Origin: Lithodes maja
Lineage: Eukaryota > Arthropoda > Malacostraca > Decapoda > Lithodidae
DNA: 64,000 nt
Assembly: GCA_037953745.1 (NCBI GenBank)
Contig: JBAKBP010007600.1
Span: 1 to 64,000 of the forward strand
Direction of reading: 5' to 3'
The notes beneath the pieces were generated by a model. That model ran no database searches, had not been told where the DNA came from, and saw only the letters and a list, made by a program, of their open reading frames with translations. A program made the translations under genes and the position numbers. Within the stretch, counting starts at the first letter, position 1. Each line of letters starts with the position of its first letter. This document shows positions 8,598 through 19,250 of the stretch, one piece after another.

Positions 8598-11078
8598 ATC
8601 ATTTTGGTAACTCTACGTTGAACTCGTTCTAGCTTGTTTATATCTTTTTGGTAATAAGGGCACCAGGATTGAACGCAGTATTCCAGAAGAGGGCGGACTA
8701 AGGAATTGTAAAGGGTTAGGATAACTTCTTTGAATTTATGCTCAAATGACCTGCCTATAAAGCCAATTATTTTGTTTGCCTTCTTAACAACTTCTGAACA
8801 TTGTTGACTCGGTTTTAGGTTACTCGATATTGTTACTCCCAGATCGGTTTCTCTGTTTACATTCTTAAGCTGAGTGCCATTCATCGAATAGTTTGCTTTC
8901 TCATTTAGGTATCCGACATGTAGTACTTTATATTTATCCGCATTGAAACTCATTTGCCAAATTTGGGCCCAACATGACAATTTATCTAGATTGTGTTGCA
9001 TATCGTCAACTTGTTCTTTTGAGAGTACGCTATTTGCAATTTTTGTATCGTCAGCAAATTTTGAGATTGTACAGGTGAGACCCTCATCTATGTCGTTGAT
9101 GTAAATTAGAAAGAGAATTGGTCCTAGTACCGATCCCTGGGGTACCCCGCTACTTACATTGGTCCATTTAGATGCCTTACCGTTTATGACTACCCTTTGC
9201 TTTCTGTTGCTGAGCCAATTTTCTATCCATTTCAACACACCGTCTTGTATTCCATGCGATTTTAGTTTTAGCAGTAAACGTTTGTGGGGAACTTTGTCAA
9301 AGGCCTTTTGAAAATCAAGGTATATAATATCTACAGCTTTACTCTAATCGTAGAGGTTGAGGATATCGTGGAAGAAGTCTAAGAGGTTTGTTAAACAGGA
9401 ACGTTTTTTACGAAAGCCGTGTTGAGTATCTTTAAGTATGTTATTTTCCTCTAAGTGAGTTACGAGTCTGTCTCGTATGACCGTTTCTAGCATTTTACAA
9501 ACAACTGAGGTTAAGCTAATTGGACGATAGTTACTGAGTAGGGATTTGCTGCCTTTTTAGAATATCGGTGTTACGTTGGCTAGCTTCCACTGATCAGGCA
9601 TAGTTCCAGACTGCAAGGATTTATTGAATAGTAATGTCAGTGGTTTGGAGAGCTCATCCTTAGCTTCCTTTAGAACTCTAGGCGAGATTGTATCAGGTCC
9701 AGGCGTTTTATTTACCTTGAGTTTATCTAAACAATTCAATACTTCTCTCTCTGTAACGGTGATATTGCTTAGAACATCTGAATTATCAATCTGAATCGGC
9801 GATGGTGTAGGGATATCACTGAGGTCTTCTGTTGTAAAAACTGATGCAAAGAAGGTATTGAAGGCATTACTCATTTGTACTTCGTCTTTGGTGTATTCTC
9901 CATTTTCATCGACTAACGGTCCAACAGTTGAAGTAACTACTTTTTTCTTTCTGATATAACTATAGAATTATTTCGGGTTTGTTTTACTTTGATTCGCAAT
10001 ATGTAACTCTAAGGTCTTTTTACTCTGCTTAATTAACTTTTTGGCTTTGCGTCGTAGCTCTACAAATTTCACCCGTTCTTCGTCATTTTGTGAGGATTTT
10101 AATCTATCATTAGCAAATTTTTTAGCAAGCAGGCAGTTTGAAATATCTTTATTCCACCATTTGGGCTTATTATTATGGCCTGGACGCCGTATTTTCGATG
10201 GTATGCAGTCTTGCACTGCTTTTAGGTAAGTGGTTTCGAATAACTTCCAAGATGTATTTATGTCGTTATTGGTAATTAAAAAGCTCCAGTCAGTTTCTTT
10301 AAACATAGCTCTAAGTTTATGGAAGTTTGCTTTCTTGAAATTAGGGACTTTTTCGATGCTACTATTTGGTTCGTTACTAGTAAACTTTAAAGTGAAAGTT
10401 ATCGTACGATGGTCGCTGTTACTGAATTCATCACCAACATTCAAATTCCCTATCAATTCTTCTTTTGTTGCAAGTACAATGTCAAGAACGTTATTACCAC
10501 GGGTCGGCGTTCGAACAAATTGATAAAGCGAACTCTCTTGCAAGTTCGTATACAAGTCATGTCCGGAGTGTGAAGTAAGAGTATCGCCCCACTTGGTCAC
10601 AGGTAAATTAAAGTCGCCAAAAATTACGGTATCTTGTGAGTTACTTACATCTGCAATTTGTTCGTAAATTTCTCGGTCAGTTTGCACTGATTGAGCTGGA
10701 GGTCTGTATATTAACGCAAGTATTATTGTTGTACCTTTATTATTCTTTATTAGCACAAAAGATGTGTCGACGTTCACAATTTGAGGTTTTGACACGAGGG
10801 TCGGGTTAAGACTTTCTTTGATATAAAGTAAAACGCCACCTCCATTTTTATTTATTCGGCTGTTCTCAAACATTACATAACCGGGAAGTGAATACTCTGC
10901 TAAAAAGTCTCTATCTTCTGTATTGAGCCAAGATTCTGTTATGCCAATCACATCATAATTTTCTGTAAACACTAGTTCCTCTAAATCTGAAAATTTATTG
11001 CGTAGTATGCTACGAGCGTTTGCATAGAAAACCTTTAAAGTTGCGGTTTTAGAACTCTCAGAACGTTCTTTCATCGAA
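8598..11078 (-). pseudogene. CR1-type LINE ORF2 (endonuclease plus RT), decayed copy 1
   Basis: Minus-strand homologue of the ORF2 at 26455-29338, more than 90 percent alike by eye. The APE endonuclease (9968-11074) keeps ITESWLN, ALIYRPP, IFGDFNLP and NSDHRTITF. The RT region keeps DKLKVNKTPGPD, SSGVPQGSVLGPILFLIYIND, FADDTKIANS and LERVQRRVTKMI. Compared with the other copy, premature stops lie near 9970 (Glu to stop), 9557 (in the PILKK motif) and 9340 (Lys to stop). The 3' part after VTKMI is missing: the sequence jumps at 8598 into the (GATA)n tail of another LINE. At the 5' end it stops at 11078 beside a short (GT)n. ORF1 is absent. Confidence 0.93.
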
Positions 11079-11439
11079 TTTGTGTGTGTGTGTGTGTTAT
11101 TGATATTGGTGTGAATGTTAGAGTATTGTTACATTTGGCTACGTTTGTTTGAACACATTATATTAATTGGTCTAGTGCTGAATTTTTTGTTGTTGTTTGT
11201 TGTTTGTTTGTTTGTTGGTCATAGTTGATTACTTACATCTGGATAAACAGAGAACGAAGTAATCACGATTTTGTGAACGAAGGTAGAGGAAGCCATGTTT
11301 TTAAATGTATGTATTCTCTATTGTTTATGTCCAATTGAAAGGGAGAAAGGGAAGAGAACAATAATTTGTCCCTTGTAATAAAAACACGAACTTATTTCGA
11401 AAGACACACACATGTAATCAGTGTCCGTGTTACTCAGTT
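11079..11439. other. Intergenic, nothing recognised
   Basis: Contains a short (GT)n at about 11081-11096 and a TTTG/TTG-rich patch near 11190-11215. No coding signal. Confidence 0.55.
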
Positions 11440-11916
11440 ACTCAGTTACTTGTTCGTCAAGGGGAATCCACGCAATGCGAGCTAAGCTCATTATTATCGC
11501 GCCTCCTTAACTGGGAATGTATTGCGTGAAATGCATGTTAAGTGTTTTATGTACTGTTGGAATGGCTGTGGATGTGTGTGTAGTCTGTATTTAGCCAATT
11601 GGCGACATCGGAAACGAAGGCTTAGGGTGGATCTGTATGGTACCAATCTCACTATAGACGGTACCGTCTCGCCCGAAGGCTTAGGTAGCCATCAGCTTAG
11701 GTGAACCATATGATACCCATCTCGCCTTGTACCATTTTTGCCAACCCCAGATGGGACGTCACAACGTCGTCCACTTATTCCAGGTACCTATTTACAGCTA
11801 GGTGAACTGAGGCTAACACATGAAAGGAGACAAGCCCAATTTGTCTCCGCCCGGTCTGGGATTGAACCCCCGACCCCTCGTGTGTGAGACGAGAGCTCTA
11901 CCTGCTAGGCTACGGG

Positions 11917-11918
<2 letters not shown>
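11440..11918 (-). mobile_element. SINE family 1 (tRNA-Val-like head), copy a
   Basis: Read on the minus strand, a tRNA-like head at 11918-11848 has an A-box (GTAGCCTAGCAGGTAGAGC), an anticodon arm CTCGT-CTCACAC-ACGAG whose loop gives anticodon CAC, and a B-box (GGGGTTCAATCCC). A ~400-bp body follows (TCACCTAGCTGTAAATAGG, CGAGACGGTACCGTCTATAG) with a tail of repeated CTGAGTAA. Five further copies lie at 57-61 kb. The body contains the self-complementary GACGGTACCGTC. The head touches a long (GT)n tract. Being divergent and joined to a body, it is a SINE promoter and not a functional tRNA gene. Confidence 0.88.

Positions 11919-12009
<91 letters not shown>
11919..12009. repeat. (GT)n microsatellite adjoining SINE head
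   Basis: About 90 bp of alternating GT with a single AT interruption, starting immediately at the 5' end of the SINE head. Confidence 0.95.
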
Positions 12010-12011
<2 letters not shown>

Positions 12012-12604
12012 TGTGCTTAAATTCTACCTTACCTATGTTAAGCTACTCCTTGTCCTTAATGATATGACAAGCCGCCTAATTCCTTATAAAGTAGAAGGAT
12101 GTAGTGAAACATTAAAAAAAGTTTGACCCATATAATCCCAAAAGGGGCTTTTTGACCAAACACACACAAACACGTACAATGTATTGTACAAACTGAGTGT
12201 GCGTGTGTGTAAAAATAATAATAACTGTATAGTAACTATCCTCAGTGTGTCCATGCTAGGTTCAGGATGTTTAAAATGCATAATATAATATATCTACTTT
12301 GTTTCACCTCGTTTGTTCTTGATCGATTACTCAAAGTGAATGAACTGATTGAACTTCCACTGATCTTAGATCCCATGGACTATAGTTTACAAGGAATAAA
12401 TAAACAACAAAAGAAGAGGTACTGGTATTGAGGGAGGGAAGCTGGATCCATCGCAGGCTAGTGTGGGGCGCACTCTACACTGTGCGCGGGAGAGCGCTTA
12501 TTTTGGTCAGCCGTCCGGTAGACCTTAGTATATAGATCTTGGATTCAGCCCACCACATAATACCATAACATATAATAATACAACTATGTTGTCCTTAATA
12601 TTCG
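12010..12604. other. Intergenic, nothing firm
   Basis: AT-rich sequence. The right part may belong to the 5' flank or first exon region of the following transposase, but I could not identify terminal inverted repeats. Confidence 0.45.
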
Positions 12605-13901
12605 ACCATTTCCCTATTCTACGATATTGTCTTTCCACGCAGGCCGTATGACCGTGTCGCTCACGTGATGGGTATGACAATCCAGGCAGTGCGGAAGATG
12701 GTGCAGCGCAACCTGCGTTCACAGCCAGATACACCACCTGAAACACCGAGCACTCCCACCATTACACCGCCTGACTCCCCGACCCCCTCCACTACACCAC
12801 CTGTCTTTGACAGCTTTACTATTGGTGCCATACGACGTTTTGTGCATGCCAAGTTTGCTGCAAAGGAAACATTTACTGTTGTTATCCTGACCGATGATTT
12901 GAAGATGGCCGATATTACTCCAAGTGAGACCTCAGAGACAGCGATATGGCGTGTGTTGCACAGCATGGGATTCCGTTACAGGGTATCACAGAGAAAAATG
13001 TATGTACGGAAAGAGTCGAATGATATAGTATGTCGTCGTATTGACGCTCTCCGCGCACTCCAGCATCATCGGCAGGAAGGAAGACAGGTGGTGTATGTGG
13101 ATGAAACGTGGTTCACAACAAGGATGTCACACAACAGGGAGTGGGTGGACAGAACACAACCTGAAACAAGTGCCACCTACAGCCGTCAGGTGCCACCTGG
13201 TGAAGGAGAGCGATTTGTGGTGGTAGCAGGTGGCACAGTCGAGGGTTTTGTGGATGGCTCCTTTGTATGTTTCCCTGCAAAGAACAAAACAGGTGACTAC
13301 CACGGGGAAATGAACAGCAGCCTTTTTGTTCACTGGCTCCAGCACAACTTTTACCAGCATTGGCAGAGCCATCAGTAGTTGTGTTGGACAATGTACCCTA
13401 CCACAGCCAGTTTACGGAGGAAAGTCGCTGTCCTACTACTACCACCAAAAAAGCTGACCTTGTGAAATGGTTGGAGGAAAGGAAACTCCCCTTCTCACCT
13501 CACGCTACTCGTCCTGAACTCCTTCGTATATGCAAAAAAAATCGACCAAAGCCACGGTACAAAGTGGATAATATAATCCGAGAATGGGGTCACGAAGTTG
13601 TCCGATTTCCACCGGCGCATCCTGAGCTGAACGCCATCGAGCAGGTGTGGGGGTGTATGAAGAGATACGTACCGTACGCACCTCGTTACAACGATTCACT
13701 CGTGCCAGCCTGAAGGCCAGGTTAGAGGAAGCAAAGTTACGCGCAACCAAAGACATTTGGGCAGGTGCCGTAAGAAGAGCTATGGCGTTTGAAGAGGATT
13801 ATTGGTCATCTGACAATATTCATAACATTGTGGAACCTGTCGTTATAAGCTTTGACAGCGATGATGAGGATGAGCTCTTCCTTGACAGTGACGAAGACTA
13901 A
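12605..13901 (+). pseudogene. IS630/Tc1-mariner superfamily transposase with ~83-residue D-E spacer (Sailor-like)
   Basis: Encodes a DDE transposase split by two frameshifts. The first part (12665-13378) has a helix-turn-helix-like start (HVMGMTIQAVRKMVQR), a Pro/Thr-rich linker, and the first catalytic Asp in VVYVDETWF (13100-13102). A one-base loss in a T-run near 13350 shifts the frame. The second part (13360-13713) carries VVVLDNVPYHS (Asp at 13387-13389) and HPELNAIEQVWGCMK (Glu at 13639-13641). A second shift near 13660 leads into RASLKARLEEAKLRATKDIW and an acidic C-terminus ending DSDED at 13901, followed by AATAAA. Eighty-three residues separate the second Asp from the Glu, far more than the 34 of Tc1 and close to the family described as DD82E/Sailor. 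The TTTCCACGCAG just upstream could be a splice acceptor. Confidence 0.87.
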
Positions 13902-14311
13902 AATAAAATATATGTACAGTACATTTGCCTGTTTAATTATCCATTAATTATCTTGTTAATATTTATTTATTCTGTAATTATACAAACCTCTTCCAATTCT
14001 TTAGAATATTATGGCCAATCATGTCATCACATCATACGGATAACCGAACAACAGGTCCATATAGCCTGAAACGACCATACCCAACCATAAATTATAGGGT
14101 TATAATTATAACTACCCGCCAAACTTGCTAGCAAAGACAGTATACTGTAATGTGATTAACCAACTTATGGGTCATGTTCATTTGCAAAAGCTGCCCAACT
14201 CATTGTTGCTGTATATACTTTAGTTCTATTGTAAACCCAATGTCGCGTAATACCACGGTATATTAATGTACAAAGTACTGAATGTCTTTATAATTATTAT
14301 CCAATATGCTA

Positions 14312-14316
<5 letters not shown>
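13902..14316. other. 3' flank of transposase, AT-rich
   Basis: Begins with the overlapping AATAAA polyadenylation signal, then AT-rich non-coding DNA. No terminal inverted repeat could be matched to the upstream flank by eye. Confidence 0.5.

Positions 14317-14388
<72 letters not shown>
14317..14388. repeat. (GA)n microsatellite
   Basis: About 70 bases of pure GA followed by G-rich sequence to about 14480. Confidence 0.95.
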
Positions 14389-14393
<5 letters not shown>

Positions 14394-14619
14394 AGGGGGT
14401 ATAGAAAGATGAGTGTAGGAGGGGGTTGGTGGGGGCGCTTGGTTGGTGGGGGAGGGACAGTAGGACTGTAGGGGAGGGGGGTCTGTCTGGTGTCCGATCG
14501 CTTGCTCATGTTTTTGCGTTCCCTTTGGCTACCCTAAGAGGTAGCATCGTAACTATAATAATTTGACAAACCTTTATAACACCATAATTTACGGCGGGGT
14601 ATCAATAACATTGTGTTCG

Positions 14620-14866
14620 AATGTCATTATTATGTAACCTATAGTCTTGCCACAAATGTCATTATTATGTAACCTATAGTCTTGCCACAAATGTCATTAT
14701 TATGTAACCTATAGTCTTGCCACAAATGTCATTATTATGTAACCTATAGTCTTGCCACAAATGTCATTATTATGTAACCTATAGTCTTGCCACAAATGTC
14801 ATTATTATGTAACCTATAGTCTTGCCACAAATGTCATTATTATGTAACCTATAGTCTTGCCACAAA
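14620..14866. repeat. 35-bp tandem repeat, seven copies
   Basis: AATGTCATTATTATGTAACC begins at 14620, 14655, 14690, 14725, 14760, 14795 and 14830, exactly 35 bp apart. The seven units are identical by eye, which points to recent expansion or strong homogenisation. No spacers, so it is not a CRISPR. Confidence 0.96.
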
Positions 14867-15059
14867 TTGCGAAAGGCGATGCGACATCGGGTCTGAAATA
14901 CACAGTAAATTCATCTATCATCAGTCTAGTTTTCGATACCAGGGCAAAATATTCCAGTAATGTTGCCAGGAAAATGTTGATCATCGAATATTGGCTATAA
15001 AAGCTCTCGTGTGATGCCAGCTTAACCCAAGCTGCTCTTCTAGGAACCAGCAGGTGACA
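14867..15059. other. Intergenic, nothing recognised
   Basis: Short unique sequence between two tandem arrays. Confidence 0.5.
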
Positions 15060-15515
15060 TATTAAAGGGGGCGGGAGGGAGGGAGAGAGAGAGAAGGGGG
15101 GGGGGGGGGGTTGAGAGAGGGAGAAGGGCTGAATGTAGGTATTGGGGGAAGGAGTAGTGTGTTTAAAGGGGGAGTGGGAGGGGGGTTTAAGAAGGGGAGA
15201 AGGGCTAGATGAAGGTATTGGGGGAAGGAGTAGGGGGGGTTTAATGGGGAGGGGGAAGGGGGTTAAGCATGGGATAAGTGCTAGACGAAGGTATTGGGGA
15301 AAGGAGCAAGGGGTTTAAATGGGAAAGGGGGAGAGGGGGGTATAAAAAGAGGGGTGGGAGAGGGAGGGAGAAAGTATTGGGGGAAAAGGAGCAGAAGAGG
15401 AGGTTTAAAGGGGGAGGGGAGAGAGGGGGTTATAGAGAGAGGGAGAAGGTATTGGGGGAAAGGAGCAGAAGGGGAGATTCAAAGGGGGAGGGGGGAGGGG
15501 GAGATGGGGGAAATA
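15060..15515. repeat. Polypurine tandem repeat, ~77-bp unit, about five copies
   Basis: Almost pure G/A on the plus strand. The phrase AGGTATTGGGG recurs at about 15137, 15213, 15289, 15372 and 15446, giving a unit of roughly 74-82 bp. Long homopurine/homopyrimidine DNA of this type can form triplexes. The Gly/Arg/Glu-rich open frames follow from the composition. Confidence 0.82.
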
Positions 15516-15571
15516 AACATGCTAATATTAGACAGAAATGGTGTCGACGGTGATTTCTGTGAGTGGTTATT

Positions 15572-15735
15572 GCCCCAGCACACATATACACATACATACA
15601 CACATAAACATGTACATACACACTCATCAACACACACACACACAAGCACGAGGACACACATACATACATATACTGTATACACACCTTAACACGTACGTAC
15701 ACACACTTTCATAAACACATACACACATATTACCT
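15572..15735. repeat. CA-rich simple repeat
   Basis: Imperfect CACACATA/CATACA repeats with scattered substitutions. Confidence 0.88.
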
Positions 15736-15741
15736 CACACT

Positions 15742-16010
15742 AATGTCAGCGAGTGTTTTAAAATTCGAAAAGGATTCAGTAACATTAATCTAGATAAGTT
15801 ATTCAAAAAAGCCGAAGACACATCTACAAGAGGAAATAATTTAAAATTATTAGGTCGGAGAGCGAATCTAGATACAACAAAACATTTCTTCACTCACAGT
15901 GTAATTGATGAGTGGAACAAACTTCCAAATAAAGTAATAGACAGCTCCTCTATAGATACATTTAAGAAAAATCTAGACTCATACCACAGAAAAATTGGTA
16001 TGGAGCAGGC
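15742..16010 (+). pseudogene. CR1-like LINE RT C-terminal remnant
   Basis: Translation gives SECFKIRKGFSNINLDKLF, then STRGNNLKLLGRRANLDTTK, HFFTHSVIDEWNKLPNKVID and SSSIDTFKKNLDSYHRKIG. This is the C-terminal end shared by CR1-like ORF2 proteins (compare the W-N-LP-VID-SID-FK pattern at 29215-29290 and 48480-48600). There is no start codon, and everything upstream is replaced by the CA repeat. Only the last ~85 codons are present. Confidence 0.82.
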
Positions 16011-16639
16011 AGTAATTATCACCGTTATTATTTGTTCAGCTGAAGAGAGCGTTAGAAAAGAAAAAAAGTAAATACACAAATAAAAAAAAATAATAATAAA
16101 AATCATAATTAAATATTTACTATTGTGGACATAAGTCCTGCTACACCTGTCTGACAGGGATCCGCGAATTGTGTTGGTACCATTGCTATGCCCCCCCCCC
16201 CCCCACTCCATCCCCACTATACCACCCTCTCTCAGCCAAGCCCTCCCTTCTCCCTCTACTTCTTTCGTTCTTGTTCACGTCTATAAGCTGTTCTTTAATT
16301 CTCCCTCTCTCATTGAATAATTGTAGTTTCATGAATGTTTTGCAAATCTTCTTCCTAAAATTAAATATCATAGCGTTACATATTTCATATACAGTATACA
16401 GTATATTTGCCACTTTATAAAAACCTAACGGAATATAAAGTTTGATAATTCATTGGAATATGGAAGTTTATTAAAATTATATGGTATGTTGTTTAAGTCA
16501 ATTACAACTGAGACTTTAATTTACTTTTGCATTATCATATCTCAATTTCAGTTATAATGATCTAAGCCCATATATCCCACTGTTTGGAGTAAGCATGTAT
16601 TTCACTGTTCAAGTGTATTTATTTTTTAATGAGACAACT
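16011..16639. other. Intergenic with poly-A and poly-C patches
   Basis: Includes an A-rich patch (16060-16110), a poly-C run at 16191-16204 and CT-rich DNA to 16320. No gene recognised. Confidence 0.5.
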
Positions 16640-17060
16640 GACACACACATAAAATAGGTTCCTATATTAAATTAATTGAATATTCTCAATGTTCTCAATA
16701 CGCGCCTATCAACCCACCTCCCTTTTAACTACGGTACCGGTAGCTCACACTAATCTATTCATATTTCGTAACTAATCAACTAAAACACACGGCCACACAC
16801 ATGAATGTGATATTACATTACACAAACGTGCATGTTATTTTCTTACTTGAGGAGATTTTGCGTCTTTCAACTGCCTCAGCAAACAAGGCTCCCTCCGATA
16901 TTAACCCCTTCCGTATCGGGGTTTAGTTTTATTACAGCTATATTTATGCAATTTTGTGAAGATAAGGAATGATCTGTGGTATTTAGAAGAATTAATTGAG
17001 CTAGTATGAAGCCTTTTAATTGTTACATTTCCTTCTTTAATTGAATACAAACTTATAAAT
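16640..17060 (-). repeat. Dispersed repeat family D, copy 1 (inverted relative to copy 2)
   Basis: On the minus strand this matches about 30960-31297 in order. Shared words are GAGGCAGTTGAAAGA, AAGTAAGAAAATAACATGCA, GTGTGTGGCCGTGTGTTT, AATATGAATAGATTAGTGTG and a TTAACCCCTTC/ATACCACAGATC block. Non-coding. It may itself contain an insertion related to family C. Confidence 0.75.
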
Positions 17061-17551
17061 ATAGCTATTCTCCATTCACTCGAACCATGCCACTAGCTCC
17101 TAATTGGTGTGTGTATCAACATTCGTGATTTCCCATCTTATCAATACCGTAGCTCATTGTCCCAGAAGAGTTGCATAATTGATATTTGTTGTATTATTAT
17201 CTTTATTATTCTATATTCATTACTTATACTAAACACGCGCTGATAATTTTAATGATTACTTAACAATCTGCAGTTATTCAAATCTTAAGAGTCATGATAT
17301 ATCACATTAAACACATTTATCACATATACTGTATATCATACAGTATACACAAGCGAAATAAAGATATGATAAACCCAAACAGTAAGCAAGATATGAATAC
17401 CGACTGACTTGGCCCACGTGGCTTAGAGCCAATCACAGACCCAGCTTCACTTATTACTCATAGTATAAAAAAGGCAGGGATGGCATTTGATCTCGTGCTT
17501 GTGTTTATGGTATTATATCTGCGTTATTTGTGTGTGCCCTGTGATAGTTCA
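17061..17551. other. Intergenic, AT-rich, nothing recognised
   Basis: Unique-looking AT-rich DNA with no coding or RNA motif. Confidence 0.5.
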
Positions 17552-18114
17552 TTTTTTTTTTTTTTTTTTTTTTTTTTTTCTATATTCCAACTTACTTCCT
17601 CTCGGGCATAGGCTGAGAGCCTTAACATTCACCGCTTTACAATGAACAGTGAAGCCCGTGAGGTCTTGTTCCAGTCTAGGGAGTGAGACATGTGAAGCAC
17701 GTAGAGTACAACGAGCACCTGCCATCTTGCCTTCACATGAGGCACGGTGCTCACTCATGGCCCGAAACGACCCCATCTCTGAAGCCATCTCGTTCCCGTG
17801 CTTCACTGTCTCACCCTCTACACTCGGACTCTCACACTTACACACACACAACGCCACCTGTTGAGCAGATAACTCACCAGGCATTGCACCCCTATAGCAT
17901 ATTTTGAATATGAGAATATTCATACAGTGCTATTTAATCAGGGAACAATGAGGGTATTTTATTGACGTTTCGGTGGGCTTTGTGGTAATGCACTGATACT
18001 AGGTACAGCACAAATTCCATCCCAATAATATCTTCCCATTGATACATCGGGATTTGAACCCGGGACCTTTGGATTACCAGGCCAGTGGCAAGACCACTCA
18101 ACCACACCTCCCCT
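17552..18114 (-). mobile_element. SINE family 2 (tRNA-like head, poly-A tail), copy 1
   Basis: On the minus strand the element starts AGGGGAGGTGTGGTTGAGTGG, has a B-box in GGGTTCAAATCCCG, continues through a body with ACCGAAACGTCAATAAAATA and CTCTCAGCCTATGCCCGAG, and ends in about 28 A residues (the T-run at 17552-17579). The second copy at 35937-36428 agrees at head and tail but differs in the middle. The head looks tRNA-like, possibly Ser/Leu/Thr type, and I cannot assign the anticodon safely. Confidence 0.86.
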
Positions 18115-18186
18115 AAAAATTGCTCTTAAGGTTTGGATATCACTCTAGATTATCACATTATCATTTGAATTAATTCATCTTATCTG

Positions 18187-18194
18187 CATTATTC
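18187..18194. repeat. 8-bp target site duplication, left (CATTATTC)
   Basis: CATTATTC immediately before CAGAGTTG. The same 8 bp follows the right end at 19779-19786. Confidence 0.85.
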
Positions 18195-18305
18195 CAGAGT
18201 TGATATTGATTAAATCAATTTAATTTAATCACTTGATTAAATCAATGATTTTTTTACCAAAAAAATCATGATTTTTTTTATTTTTTTTATTTTTTTGATT
18301 TTTTT

Positions 18306-19250
18306 AACATAAGAACATAAGAAAATGAGAGTCTGCAGAAAGCCGATTGGCCTAAGCAAGGCAGATCCCTGTCCCACACAACCCCAATTCAATTACAAAG
18401 CCCAATTATAGGCTTCACACTCTAATACCCTGAGGATCATCTTACCAAAACGGTTAGAGATTAACGCAGGATTATGGGGGTCTGCAGAGCGCTGATTGGC
18501 CCAACCCGGCTGATCCCCCTTCACACCCAACCCTTCTCGTCCATATGCTTATCCAATTTTATCTTAAAGCTCCCTACAGTTTTAGATCCCACTATAGCAC
18601 TTGGTAGTCCATTCCACCCATCTACAACTCTGTTACCAAACCAATACTTGCCTATATCTTTTCTGAAACGAAATTTATCTAATTTGAAACCATTGGTACG
18701 AGTTCTTTCGCTATCACTGAGCTTTAGTACATTTGCCATGTCCCCTTTGTTAATCCCACTAACCCACTTGAACACCTCTATCATATCCCCTCTAACTCTG
18801 CGTCTCTCTAACGAATGTAAACCTAATTTCTTCAACCTTTCTTCATACGAAAGATTTCTAATATTATGGATCATTTTTGTCATTCTACGCTGTACTCTCT
18901 CCAATGAATCTATGTCCATTCTGTAATAAGGACACCAAAATTGGACAGCATAATCCATATGGGGTCTCACTAATGACAAGTAAAGTTTTAAGATAACATC
19001 AGCAGTTCTGTTACTCACACTCCTAGAGATGAACCCGAGAATCCTGTTTGCCTTATTACGAACGCTTATACACTGTTTTCTAGGCTTCAAATCATTGCTA
19101 ACAAACACACCTAGATCTTTCTCGCAGTCTGAATTTTCTAATTCTAAATTAGCTAGTTTATATTTAACATTTGTTTGCATCTTCCCTATCTTTAATACCT
19201 TGCATTTGTCAATGTTAAACTTCATCTGCCAATTTACTGACCAATACTGA
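18306..19250 (-). mobile_element. CR1-like LINE (family B), 5'-truncated, nested in hAT element
   Basis: Minus-strand insertion with tail repeats of ACATAAGA type (AACATAAGAACATAAGAAAA on the plus strand at 18306-18325), like the 8-bp tandem tails of CR1-clade LINEs. The 3' UTR of about 195 bp contains two related blocks with GTCTGCAGA(A/G)(A/C)GC. The upstream edge is at TCTGTGAATC (19251), which is contiguous with the T-rich block in the unoccupied copy at 31371. Confidence 0.87.
18521..19225 (-). CDS. CR1-like RT C-terminal fragment
   Basis: 234 open codons start at MKFNIDKCKVLKIGK, downstream of the catalytic FADD box, which is lost. Recognisable blocks are KDLGVFVSNDLKPRKQC, NKANRILGFISRSV, SLVRPHMDYAVQFWCPYYRMD, LERVQRRMTKMI, YEERLKKLGLHSLERRRVRGD and NRVVDGWNGLPSAIV. 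Although open, it cannot encode an active enzyme. Confidence 0.86.
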   Translation of the reverse strand: MKFNIDKCKVLKIGKMQTNVKYKLANLELENSDCEKDLGVFVSNDLKPRKQCISVRNKANRILGFISRSVSNRTADVILKLYLSLVRPHMDYAVQFWCPYYRMDIDSLERVQRRMTKMIHNIRNLSYEERLKKLGLHSLERRRVRGDMIEVFKWVSGINKGDMANVLKLSDSERTRTNGFKLDKFRFRKDIGKYWFGNRVVDGWNGLPSAIVGSKTVGSFKIKLDKHMDEKGWV

